A stretch of DNA of 44,453 nt from an uncultured Candidatus Actinomarina sp. (GCA_902599555.1 CACKFQ010000004.1:1-44453); one strand, 5' to 3'. Positions 10,186 to 18,957 are shown, numbered from the stretch's first letter. Numbers and translations are program-made. The notes: a model not told the origin generated them from the letters alone.

Positions 10186-10663
10186 ACTTTTAATTTTTTT
10201 ATTATTTTTTTCATTTTGCAGCTCAGATGTTGCTGACGAAGGAATATTTATTGATCCAGTAGATTTGAAAAATTTACAAATATTGGAGACAAATGAGAAT
10301 ATTGATTTATCTAATAATAATTTTTTAATTATAAACTACTGGGCATCCTGGTGTTTAGAGTGCATAGAGGAACATCCTTATCTCATTGAATTGTCAAAAA
10401 CCAAAGGATTTGAAAATTCTGTATTTATGCTTTCTTTTCAAGACAGTAGAGAGAATGCTCTCAAATTTATAAATGAATATGGTGTTGGCAATATTCAGTA
10501 CGTAGTTGATCAAAATAGTAAAATTGCAATATACTCGGGTGTCTTTGGAGTACCCGAAACTCACATTGTAAAAAATGGAGAAGTAATAAAAAAATATATT
10601 GGTCCAATATCAATAAATGATTTTCAAGAAATAATAAATAATTATTCACATCTAACCAATTAA
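10175..10663 (+). CDS. ccmG: CcmG/ResA-like thioredoxin-fold protein, probable lipoprotein
   Basis: Signal MKIKLLIFLLFFSFCSS; NYWASWCLECIEEHPYL (CxxC); GVFGVPETHIVKNG (cis-Pro segment typical of CcmG). Confidence 0.82.
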   Translation: MKIKLLIFLLFFSFCSSDVADEGIFIDPVDLKNLQILETNENIDLSNNNFLIINYWASWCLECIEEHPYLIELSKTKGFENSVFMLSFQDSRENALKFINEYGVGNIQYVVDQNSKIAIYSGVFGVPETHIVKNGEVIKKYIGPISINDFQEIINNYSHLTN

Positions 10664-10673
10664 GAATTATTAT
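10645..10673 (+). promoter_or_regulatory. Predicted rnpB promoter, overlapping the 3' end of the ccmG-like ORF
   Basis: TTCACA (10645-10650), 17-nt spacer, TATTAT (10668-10673), 7 nt to the inferred RNA 5' end at 10681. Confidence 0.6.
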
Positions 10674-10680
10674 TATTTCT

Positions 10681-11011
10681 GTGAAATGGATAATCGCGAT
10701 TTATCGAGGAAAGTCCGGACTCCACAGAGTAATAGAGCTGGGTAACTCCCAGGCAAGTAATTGACGGAAAGTGCAACAGAAAACAAACCGCTTATCTGTG
10801 ATAAGCAAGGGTGAAAAGGTGGTGTAAGAGACCACCAGTTGTTTAAGTAATTAAACAAGCTTGTAAACCCCTCTAGGAGCAATACTAAGAAGCAATTAGC
10901 TGACTCGGCAAATAATTGCGGGTAAGTAGCTAGATATATTTGGTAACAAATATACAAGATGGATGATTATCGTATGTGCAAACATATACAGAATCCGGCT
11001 TATAGTTTCAC
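10681..11011 (+). ncRNA. rnpB: RNase P RNA (bacterial type A)
   Basis: gaggaaagtccggactccacagag, gcaacagaaaacaaaccgc, aagggtgaaaaggtg...gtaagagaccacc, acagaatccggcttat. Ends close as P1 (gtgaaa 10681-10686 / tttcac 11006-11011). Confidence 0.95.
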
Positions 11012-11019
11012 AAAAACAT

Positions 11020-11041
11020 GAGTGCCCCTACGGGGGCACTC
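11020..11041 (+). terminator. GC-rich 9-bp stem-loop just downstream of rnpB, candidate terminator
   Basis: gagtgcccc-tacg-ggggcactc, perfect inverted repeat. No strong T tract on + strand; the - strand has atgttttt directly after the hairpin. Confidence 0.6.
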
Positions 11042-11061
11042 ACCTAAAAATAGTCTTTAGC

Positions 11062-11067
11062 TAATAT
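11062..11067 (+). promoter_or_regulatory. Predicted -10 box for a leaderless transcript of the LLM oxidoreductase gene
   Basis: TAATAT, 6 nt before ATG 11074. Confidence 0.45.
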
Positions 11068-11073
11068 ATGTAA

Positions 11074-12054
11074 ATGACAAAATTTTCTTACTTTCTAGGA
11101 TCTGAACAATGGCAACCTGAAGATTTAATAAAGCATGCTGAGATTGCAAGAAAATCAGGCTTCGATATGTTGACTATTTCGGAACACTTTCATCCCTGGG
11201 TTGATGATTATTCAGCTTCTAACTTTACATGGACAACTCTAGGTGCACTTGCTAACAAGCTTCCTGAATTAGATCTTGGCACTGGAGTCACTACACCACT
11301 TTGGAGAATTCATCCAGGTGTAATAGCTCAAGCTGCTGCAACAGTTGACAGACTTTCACCCTCTACATTTCATTTAGGTGTAGGTACGGGTGAGAATATT
11401 AATGAAGGACCATTAGGTTATGATTTTCCAAAGTACGAAGAAAGAAAAAATAGACTCATAGAAGCATTAACTATCATAAGAAAATTGCTTGATGGAGAAA
11501 AATTAGATTTTAACGGAGAATACTACACAACAGAAAAGGCAAAATTATATTCCCCTCCAACTGGAAATATCCCAATATGGTTAGCAGCTGGTGGTCCCAA
11601 ATCTGCACAAGTAGCTGCTGAATATGCTGATGGACTCATGATTAGTGTTAAAGACCCTAAAGACTCATATGAAAGAGTAATAGATCCTGCAAAGCAGAAA
11701 TCCAAAGAATTAAAAAAAGAAAATTTATCAATTCATACTTATAGGTGGACTATGTTTGCTGATAATGATGATGACGCTTGGACAGCACTTCGATCATGGA
11801 GGGGCTTAAGAGCACCGAGTAGGCTTCAGCAGCTTGATCCAGAGGCATTGAGAGTTGAGGCAGACAGTTTTCCAAAAGAAGAAATTATGGGTAAATTTTC
11901 AAAAGCTTCAACTATTAATGATTTAGTTGATATTTATAGTCCACTAGTTAATGAATTTGATTCTGATATAGTTACAATTCAAATTTCTTCCATTAATCAG
12001 GAAGAAACAATCAAACTACTTGGTAAAGAGCTTTTGCCTAAATTGCGAAATTAA
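11074..12054 (+). CDS. LLM-class F420-dependent oxidoreductase, glucose-6-phosphate dehydrogenase (FGD)-like family
   Basis: MTKFSYFLGSEQWQPEDLIKHAE, SEHFHPW, LGTGVTTPLWRIHPGVIAQAAATVDRLSPSTFHLGVGTGENINE, PIWLAAGGPKSAQVAAEYADGLM. Confidence 0.88.
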   Translation: MTKFSYFLGSEQWQPEDLIKHAEIARKSGFDMLTISEHFHPWVDDYSASNFTWTTLGALANKLPELDLGTGVTTPLWRIHPGVIAQAAATVDRLSPSTFHLGVGTGENINEGPLGYDFPKYEERKNRLIEALTIIRKLLDGEKLDFNGEYYTTEKAKLYSPPTGNIPIWLAAGGPKSAQVAAEYADGLMISVKDPKDSYERVIDPAKQKSKELKKENLSIHTYRWTMFADNDDDAWTALRSWRGLRAPSRLQQLDPEALRVEADSFPKEEIMGKFSKASTINDLVDIYSPLVNEFDSDIVTIQISSINQEETIKLLGKELLPKLRN

Positions 12055-12798
12055 GTGATTAAATATTTTCTGATTGGTTCAATTGGAGGATTGCTTTCTG
12101 GAATATTAGGCATAGGTGGAGGGGTTGTTTTCGTACCTCTTTTAACCTACCTATCAAAAACTGATTTTAAAACCAATACCGGTGTTTCCTCTTTAGCCGT
12201 TGTTTTTGTTGCAACAGGAAGTAGCATCACATACATTTTTAATGATTTTTCAAGCGGAACAAATTTAGTATTTGAAATTTTAATAATAATTATTGGTGGA
12301 ATAATTGGAGGATATTTTGGCAGTAAACTAACTGCAAAAATAAACACTCAATTACTTAAAAAATTATTTTCTATTTTACTGATAGCATCTGCATACAGAA
12401 TAATCTTTTCAACAACTGTCACCGCAACTTATGAGGACAACATAATCTTATATTTTTGTATTGGTTTTGTTTCTGGGGTCGGATCTGGTCTTTTAGGTAT
12501 TGGTGGAGGAATAATTAGAATACCAATGTTAATTTTTTTCGGTGGGTTTGAACAAATTATTGCACAAGGGATTTCATTGTTGACAACAATTCCTACTGCC
12601 CTTACTGCTGCTGCAACTAAGATTCGTAAAGAAAATAAATTACTTAAAATTGGTTTAATAGTTGGAATATTTGGTGTAATAGGTTCAGTAATTGGAGGTA
12701 GTTTAGCTTTTAGTATTATTCCTCGTGATACATTGAGTATAAGTTTTGGAATATTCCTAACTTTAGTTTCTGTAAATATGTTTATTTCTAATAAGTAA
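12055..12798 (+). CDS. TauE/SafE (UPF0721) sulfite-exporter-family membrane protein, GTG start
   Basis: GGLLSGILGIGGGVVFVPLLTYL and second repeat GVGSGLLGIGGGIIRIPMLIFFGG. Confidence 0.88.
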   Translation: MIKYFLIGSIGGLLSGILGIGGGVVFVPLLTYLSKTDFKTNTGVSSLAVVFVATGSSITYIFNDFSSGTNLVFEILIIIIGGIIGGYFGSKLTAKINTQLLKKLFSILLIASAYRIIFSTTVTATYEDNIILYFCIGFVSGVGSGLLGIGGGIIRIPMLIFFGGFEQIIAQGISLLTTIPTALTAAATKIRKENKLLKIGLIVGIFGVIGSVIGGSLAFSIIPRDTLSISFGIFLTLVSVNMFISNK

Positions 12799-13258
12799 AC
12801 TTACCGGTTTTTATAAATTCTTTTAATATTTGAATATTTCTAAATTTAAATAATAAATACAAAATCCCTATTCCACCAAGTGCTGTTTTGTAATTTTCAG
12901 CTAATGAAAATATATCTTCTGAATTTTGAAATATTGGATAAAGAATTATGCTTTGGTTTAACCATGTAAAGCTAAGTACTAAATAAAAAAAGGAACCTAT
13001 TGAGAATAATAGAGAATTTGCTCTAAATAAACTTCCCCTCTTTGTGGCAATCATAAAAATAAAAAATAAACTTACCGTGAAAAATATGCTGTGCCCTATG
13101 TATTCATTTTGATTTGTAAGTCCAAAAAAATATAAAATTGAGTCAAATATAACGGGGAATAAACTACCAAAGATAATAAATCTTAAGTCAGCATTTTTAT
13201 CTTTAAATATATAAAGAAAAAGATATATTGATAGACCGCTAGTCCAAAATAAAATCAT
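12788..13258 (-). CDS. Small multi-TM membrane protein of uncertain family (weak resemblance to DUF457/YdjM-like)
   Basis: Hydrophobic helices, GSLFPVIFDSILYFFG, GHSIFF; translationally adjacent to the RNase H gene. Confidence 0.6.
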   Translation of the reverse strand: MILFWTSGLSIYLFLYIFKDKNADLRFIIFGSLFPVIFDSILYFFGLTNQNEYIGHSIFFTVSLFFIFMIATKRGSLFRANSLLFSIGSFFYLVLSFTWLNQSIILYPIFQNSEDIFSLAENYKTALGGIGILYLLFKFRNIQILKEFIKTGKFTY

Positions 13259-13644
13259 GAATCTAAAGCAATATTAGCAAGTTCATCTGCTCGTTTATTT
13301 TGCTCTCTAGGTACATGGTGAATTTCTAGATTATCAATTTTTTCAATTAAATCAGTACATTGATTGTATAAATCCTTTAAATTTTTTGATTTAACTTTAT
13401 ACTTTCCATTTACCTGCTGTACAACAAGTAAAGAATCTAAATAAATCTGTACATTTTTTAAATTATTTTTGTCACAATAATCTAAAGCAGTTCTTAAACC
13501 TTCATACTCAGCAACATTATTTGTGGCTACACCAATCTTCTTTGCAATAGTATCAACTTCTTGTTCATCATTTTGAATTGAAACACCTATAGACGCTTCT
13601 CCCGGATTAGATCTCGAAGCACCATCACAATATATTTTGTACAT
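13255..13644 (-). CDS. Ribonuclease HI family protein
   Basis: YKIYCDGASRSNPGEASIG, NVAEYEGLRTAL, IYLDSLLVVQQVNG, HHVPREQNKRADELANIAL. Likely start is MYKIYCDG at 13644 rather than 13674. Confidence 0.9.
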   Translation of the reverse strand: MYKIYCDGASRSNPGEASIGVSIQNDEQEVDTIAKKIGVATNNVAEYEGLRTALDYCDKNNLKNVQIYLDSLLVVQQVNGKYKVKSKNLKDLYNQCTDLIEKIDNLEIHHVPREQNKRADELANIALDS

Positions 13645-14348
13645 TAAATTACAACTCCCATGCAATATGGACATTGTTGAAAACTAGAGTTCATAATTTC
13701 ATACATTTCATTTGAAGTGAGATCAACACCACAGCAACCACATTGATTTTCCCTTTTGTAAGCAGCTATAACTTCAACACATTTTGATTTTAAATCATCA
13801 TACAAGTCGATTATTCCTTCAGGAAAGCTACTTAATAATAATTTTTTTTCCTCTTCGTATTTTCCAATTTTTAAATCAATCTCTCTCCATTCGTTTTGAA
13901 GTGTTTTAGATAAACTTAAGAGTGTAGGTTTTAAACTCTCTAATGATTGATCTATTTTATTAATTCTCTCTAACTCATCAGAATTTTCTTCATTTATTTC
14001 ATTTAAAGATTTATCATAATCTGACAAATTTTTTTCAAAATTTTGTTTTTGTAAATTGTAATTTTGTAATTTTGATGCATCTAAATTTGTGTTTAATTTT
14101 TCATTTATTTTATCAATTTTTAACTGTGATTCTGAAATACTTTTTTCTATATGATTCTTTGCGTCAAAATACAGTTGCAATTCATTTTCAATATTTTGTT
14201 TATCGCTTTGTAGCTTTTTGAATTCTATCTCATGAGTTTTAAGCTCTTTTACTGTTGTCCCATCTGATTTTTCAGATATCAACTTAAATATTTCATTATC
14301 TAATTCTTGTAATTCAATTAAGTTACTTAATAGAAATGGCTCATTCAT
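13644..14348 (-). CDS. Coiled-coil protein with C4-type zinc ribbon (DUF164/CdsZ-like)
   Basis: Long heptad-rich region and terminal CGCCGVDLTSNEMYEIMNSSFQQCPYCMGVVI. Confidence 0.88.
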   Translation of the reverse strand: MNEPFLLSNLIELQELDNEIFKLISEKSDGTTVKELKTHEIEFKKLQSDKQNIENELQLYFDAKNHIEKSISESQLKIDKINEKLNTNLDASKLQNYNLQKQNFEKNLSDYDKSLNEINEENSDELERINKIDQSLESLKPTLLSLSKTLQNEWREIDLKIGKYEEEKKLLLSSFPEGIIDLYDDLKSKCVEVIAAYKRENQCGCCGVDLTSNEMYEIMNSSFQQCPYCMGVVI

Positions 14349-15111
14349 AAAAATCTTTATACAAATACTCTAATTCTTGATTTAAAGCTTTATTTAAGTT
14401 TTCAACAAACTTTTTCATTCCTGGAATTTCAGTTGTTATATGCCCAACTTGAAGTAATCCAAGGTTTGCATCGTCTGCTTTTAACAGATATCTGTGTGAG
14501 ATATCTCCAGTAACAAACACATCTACTTCTTCTAAAATCTCATCAATAAATTGTGTACCTGATCCTGGGAGGATTGCTATTTTATTTATTTCCTTGAGAT
14601 TATCAAAATATTCATTTGTCCTAATAGAGTTTGTATTTAATTTGTACTCAACAAGTTTCTTGAAATCATCATTTGACATACCTTTAATTTCTCCAATGCG
14701 TCCAGCACCAAAATTATCAAAAGTGTGAGCAAAGGTCTTGGTGTTTTTCAAATTAAATATTTCAACCAAAGTATCAGCATTTCCTCCTTCGCAAACATCC
14801 TGGGCAGTATGTAAAGTAATTACATTTATTTGGTTATCCATAAATTCTTTAGTTATGATTTCTGGGATAAAAGTTTCAGTACCATCATCTTCGAGTACTT
14901 TCTTGAAAGAAGGAGGATGATAAGAAATAACAGTGTTTATGTTTTTATCATTACAATATTTCAATAACGATGTTTCTAATTCATGACCAACAACAATACC
15001 ATTTACATCACTTTGTTCAGATCCTATTGTTATGCCTACATAATCATCTTCAAATGCATACTCAATAGGCACTAAAGCATTGACAATATTAAGAAGTTCA
15101 GAAACATTCAC
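14341..15111 (-). CDS. Nif3-like dinuclear metal-centre hexameric protein, GTG start
   Basis: ISYHPPSF, VITLHTAQDVCEGGNADTLVEIF, AILPGSGTQFIDEILEEVDVFVTGDISHR, LLQVGHITTEIPGM. Confidence 0.9.
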   Translation of the reverse strand: MNVSELLNIVNALVPIEYAFEDDYVGITIGSEQSDVNGIVVGHELETSLLKYCNDKNINTVISYHPPSFKKVLEDDGTETFIPEIITKEFMDNQINVITLHTAQDVCEGGNADTLVEIFNLKNTKTFAHTFDNFGAGRIGEIKGMSNDDFKKLVEYKLNTNSIRTNEYFDNLKEINKIAILPGSGTQFIDEILEEVDVFVTGDISHRYLLKADDANLGLLQVGHITTEIPGMKKFVENLNKALNQELEYLYKDFYE

Positions 15112-15118
15112 TTAAATA

Positions 15119-15124
15119 ATATTA
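15119..15124 (-). promoter_or_regulatory. Predicted -10 box for a leaderless NIF3 transcript
   Basis: TAATAT (minus strand), 7 nt before GTG 15111. Confidence 0.5.
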
Positions 15125-15134
15125 ATAAAGTTAA

Positions 15135-17723
15135 TTATAAAGATTTAGCTGTTTTTTTATTATGATAATTTGCCCAAAACACCAAAAGAGTTGGGAGAAT
15201 TAAAATCGATGCAACTAAAGCAAACCCTAATGCGACTACAACTACCTGGCCCATTTGTTGAAATGGTTTTAAAGAAGAAGTCATTAATATACCGAAACCA
15301 GCCATAGTTGTAAATGCTGAACCAAATAATGAGCCTCCAGTTGTTTTAAGAGTCGTTCTGACAGCATCTACAGGGCTGTCTGTAATTAATAAAGTCTCTC
15401 TAAATCTATTTGTAACATGAATTACAAAAGGTACACCAATACCTATCGCAAGTCCAGATAGTGTGGAAGTTACAGGGTTTAAAGGAATGTCTAAGAAATA
15501 CATTCCAAGATATGTACCCATAACTATTGCTACAACTGGCAATATTGTAATCACACCTAAGAAAGGTTTCCTTATATCAATTAAGTAATAAAGAATTAAA
15601 AATATCATTGACGCCAATATTGCGAATATCAATGACTGAAACTGTGATTCAGAAATTAGATCACTTACACTTTGAGTAACAATTGCATCATTTGTTGCTG
15701 CAATTGATATTCCGAGCGACGACATAGGTTGAAATGCATCATAAATATCATCTCTGAGCTGAGCAGCTCCAAGAGATCCAGCAGATGTAGTGATTCTAAC
15801 CTGCTGAGCAGTGACTACGTTTTCTTCATTGAAATACAACGTAGCTAAGAAAGCTTCTGAATCTAAATCAACTAGATATTCATAAAGTCCCTGCACATCT
15901 CCAGTTTCTTTAACTTTTAATGCATCAATACCCTGTGCTCCAGACATAAGATCTACACCAAAAGATCCTAAACTTCCTAATAATGCCATATCTGGCATAG
16001 CCGGAGCTGCACCTGGTGCAGCTTCCTGAGGAGCTAAAAGCTGTCCAAGTGTTGCAACAACTGATTCCGCAGCAACATTGCCCGCATAAACTACTATATT
16101 TTCTTTTTCACTTAAATTGTTTATTGATGTAATCAATGCATTATGAGCTTCAGGTGTTGCTAAATCATCCCCCTCAATTAGGACGCTTGTTGTTTCACCA
16201 AATCCACCTCCAAATTCATCTGTCAGCAGTCCTAGTGTTTGAACAACAGGATCATCTTCTGGTAAGAAATCTGTAAATTCAAATATAGTTTCCAAATTGG
16301 TAAAACTGTAATATCCATATCCAGAGATTGCAAAAAGTAATATAAGAGCAAAAATCTTTAATTTTTTTGGAATTATTCCACTTGATGCAGCAATTTTATT
16401 TAAGACGCTATCCCCTGACGAAGAAAATGCATCTACATTAATATTTTCTTTTTTTTCTGCTCTTCTATCTAATAAAGTTCTAATAGCTGGCACAAATGTC
16501 ATCACAAGAAAGAAAGCGAAGAATATACCTGCTGAAACAAGAATTCCAAAATCTTTTAATTCTGGAAGAGGTGAAACAATATTTGTCAAAAATCCAACAA
16601 TTGTTGCAAGAGTTGCAAGTGTTAGTGCAATTCCGACAGATTTTAGTGTAGAAGTTGCAGAGCCACTTACAGTATTTCCTGATCCAATTTCCTCTCTATA
16701 TCTTGAAGTAAAGTGAATTGCATAGTCAACACCAAGACCAATTAAAATAATGGGAGCAATTTGTGAAACTTGATTTGGTGCACCAATAATATCTAAATAA
16801 CCAGGACCTAAAATAGTTCCTGCTCCTTGCATCCAGCCGATAGATAGCAAAATTGCTCCAAGGCTTAAAAGTAAGTCACTAAATGTTCTCCTTCCTGATT
16901 TGAGGATATTAAAACCTTTTCTCGGTCTAATGAAAAATATATAGGCCAACACTACAAGAATAATTAAGAATGCTTGTCCAAATAAAATACCTATTTCCTC
17001 TAAAAAGTCATCGCCTTCGTTACCAAGTAAAAGTCCGAATGAAAATCCTGAAACTTTTATATTCCCAACAGAAATTTGATTTAATGCATCTGCAAGTGCC
17101 ACTTCCATACGGGGTTGCTCAATGAATGCCCCATCTGATCCACCAAAATCTTGTACAATCATCGAACTGTCTATGGTAACAATCGCTAATCCAGCTGTTG
17201 CTGTCGTGAGCTCTTCATCATAAGTAGATGAAAGCAGAGCAGAAGCAAATGCCTTAAATTCTGCAGGCATTTGACTATTTGCTTGATTATACAATTGTTT
17301 AAATTGATCGTCAGACATAGCACTTACATTTAGACTTGGGTTAAACGCTTTAGCAAAATCTACAGGAGCAAAAAATCCCTGGACAGCACCACCTTGATCA
17401 CTTACCAAATAGGGATAAATTTCACTTTCAGATACTGCCTTTTGAATTTCTTGCCAAGCTAAATAACCATCTACAGTAAGTACATCTTCTCCAGACATAA
17501 TAATTTGAAAAACCGATTGAGAACCTGACGTCTGAAAATATTCACCTAATTTAGATTGTGCTTGAATTTCAGGAGTATCTAACTCTCCTCCAAAGCTTGT
17601 GCTAAGCTCTTCTGCCTGCCCAGCCATATAGCCAAAAAAACCAGTTAATAAAAGTACCACTAAAATTGTAATTACAGGTCTTTTAGTTGCCGCACTTGAA
17701 AAAAAGTTTGTTAAAAGTTTCAT
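15135..17723 (-). CDS. MMPL/RND-superfamily (HAE3-like) transporter with two sterol-sensing-type TM blocks
   Basis: LGVDYAIHFTSRYREEI and LAIGIGVPFVIHVTNRFRETL duplicated TM motifs, two large extracytoplasmic loops. Probable start MKLLTNFF at 17723. Confidence 0.9.
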   Translation of the reverse strand: MKLLTNFFSSAATKRPVITILVVLLLTGFFGYMAGQAEELSTSFGGELDTPEIQAQSKLGEYFQTSGSQSVFQIIMSGEDVLTVDGYLAWQEIQKAVSESEIYPYLVSDQGGAVQGFFAPVDFAKAFNPSLNVSAMSDDQFKQLYNQANSQMPAEFKAFASALLSSTYDEELTTATAGLAIVTIDSSMIVQDFGGSDGAFIEQPRMEVALADALNQISVGNIKVSGFSFGLLLGNEGDDFLEEIGILFGQAFLIILVVLAYIFFIRPRKGFNILKSGRRTFSDLLLSLGAILLSIGWMQGAGTILGPGYLDIIGAPNQVSQIAPIILIGLGVDYAIHFTSRYREEIGSGNTVSGSATSTLKSVGIALTLATLATIVGFLTNIVSPLPELKDFGILVSAGIFFAFFLVMTFVPAIRTLLDRRAEKKENINVDAFSSSGDSVLNKIAASSGIIPKKLKIFALILLFAISGYGYYSFTNLETIFEFTDFLPEDDPVVQTLGLLTDEFGGGFGETTSVLIEGDDLATPEAHNALITSINNLSEKENIVVYAGNVAAESVVATLGQLLAPQEAAPGAAPAMPDMALLGSLGSFGVDLMSGAQGIDALKVKETGDVQGLYEYLVDLDSEAFLATLYFNEENVVTAQQVRITTSAGSLGAAQLRDDIYDAFQPMSSLGISIAATNDAIVTQSVSDLISESQFQSLIFAILASMIFLILYYLIDIRKPFLGVITILPVVAIVMGTYLGMYFLDIPLNPVTSTLSGLAIGIGVPFVIHVTNRFRETLLITDSPVDAVRTTLKTTGGSLFGSAFTTMAGFGILMTSSLKPFQQMGQVVVVALGFALVASILILPTLLVFWANYHNKKTAKSL

Positions 17724-17731
17724 AGAGATTA

Positions 17732-17737
17732 AGGTTA
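17732..17737 (-). promoter_or_regulatory. Predicted -10 box for the MMPL gene, near-leaderless
   Basis: TAACCT (minus strand), 8 nt before ATG 17723. Confidence 0.45.
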
Positions 17738-17798
17738 ACCTAAAAAAATATATAAATGTATTTATCAATGTTAAATATATGTAAATTTAAAAAAAAAT

Positions 17799-17804
17799 TA
17801 AGAT
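17799..17804 (+). promoter_or_regulatory. Predicted -10 box for the M15C peptidase gene, leaderless
   Basis: TAAGAT, 7 nt before ATG 17812. Confidence 0.5.
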
Positions 17805-17811
17805 TATTAAT

Positions 17812-18957
17812 ATGCTTTCAACAATTGCAACAGCAGCTTTAATTAATTTTTTAATAGTACCAATTTCTTATCATGAATCAGAACCTGCCTATACCAAAAA
17901 CAAAATTGAAAATTATGATGTTATTACAATATCCCAATCGGGAAGCCTTTTCTACAGTGTCACTAATCAAATTATAGAAAGCGCAAGAAATTTAGAAAGC
18001 AACTTAACATTCATTGGAAGAGCTAATGTTGGCTTAGAGTCAGTTCAATCAACAGATGGAGTAAACAAATTATCATCATTAGAAAATTATCTATACAACA
18101 TTTCTTTAAAAACAATCGAGTCATCATCAGTTAATTACTTTTATGATGATGAAGTAGCTCAGGTAATTAAAGATAATAAACTTGTCATTTCAACTTTAAC
18201 TGCAGAAAGATATGGTCTTACAGTCAATGACAAAGTAAATTTAATTGGCATGAACTCAGCTCCACTTGAATTAGAAGTGGGAATGATTATTAAAGATTCT
18301 GAGTTAGGTTGGTTTGAAGGAGTAGTCAATAAAGAAGTAGGTTATAAATTAGGAATTTTTAGAAACATTCAAGCTATTATTTGGGACTCAAAAATAAGTG
18401 AAAACCATTTTATTGAGCTTCACAAAAATATTAAATATAAAAGAGTCAAATTTACATACAAAAAAAGTACTCCAAATAAGAATTGGGTCTTACCAACTGC
18501 ATTAGTAAAGGAAATGTTTGGAGATTTTCAAATAAAAGAAAGAGACGGTACATGGATTACTACTGAGCCCTCTTGGCGGGAAGAGAACATTCAAGTAAAA
18601 AGAATGCCTATTCTTGGCAATACAAGATGTCACAGATTAATGTGGGAGCCATTAGAAGGAGCCTTAAATCAGGTTTTAGAAGAGGGTTTCGCTAACACGC
18701 TTTCTGTGCAAGATTTTAAAAAATCAGGAGGATGTTATGCTCCTAGGCGAATAAATCGCTTCGATGCTGGGGGAAGTATTTCTCGACATGCTTGGGGCAT
18801 TGCTATTGACATAAACACAAAATCAAGTTACCACCCTAGGGTTGTAGAAATTTTTAACTCTTGGGGATTTGCTTGGGGAGGAACTTGGACATCTCCAGAT
18901 GAAATGCATTTTGAGCTTAGAGATTTATCAGCCAGTATTTCTAAGACCAGCAGCTAA
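17812..18957 (+). CDS. Membrane-anchored protein with C-terminal M15C (VanY-like) D-Ala-D-Ala carboxypeptidase domain
   Basis: RFDAGGSISRHAWGIAIDIN...RVVEIFNSWGFAWGGTWTSPDEMHFEL (zinc-site motif HxxGxAxD and ExxHFE); N-terminal hydrophobic segment. Confidence 0.85.
   Translation: MLSTIATAALINFLIVPISYHESEPAYTKNKIENYDVITISQSGSLFYSVTNQIIESARNLESNLTFIGRANVGLESVQSTDGVNKLSSLENYLYNISLKTIESSSVNYFYDDEVAQVIKDNKLVISTLTAERYGLTVNDKVNLIGMNSAPLELEVGMIIKDSELGWFEGVVNKEVGYKLGIFRNIQAIIWDSKISENHFIELHKNIKYKRVKFTYKKSTPNKNWVLPTALVKEMFGDFQIKERDGTWITTEPSWREENIQVKRMPILGNTRCHRLMWEPLEGALNQVLEEGFANTLSVQDFKKSGGCYAPRRINRFDAGGSISRHAWGIAIDINTKSSYHPRVVEIFNSWGFAWGGTWTSPDEMHFELRDLSASISKTSS

Noticed and set aside
10673-10957. 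94-aa minus-strand ORF (MYICYQIYLATYPQ...)
   Set aside because: It is the antisense of the RNase P RNA core; no family resemblance and the ncRNA call is strong.
11018-11047. Nine-codon ORF ATG AGT GCC CCT ACG GGG GCA CTC ACC TAA across the hairpin upstream of the LLM gene, possible leader peptide
   Set aside because: Coding potential is explained by the inverted repeat itself, with no -10 box at suitable distance and no regulatory codon bias (such as amino-acid runs); kept only as a hairpin feature.
17789-17797. A9 tract upstream of the M15C gene as another slippage site
   Set aside because: It is intergenic, upstream of the start codon, so slippage has no reading-frame consequence.
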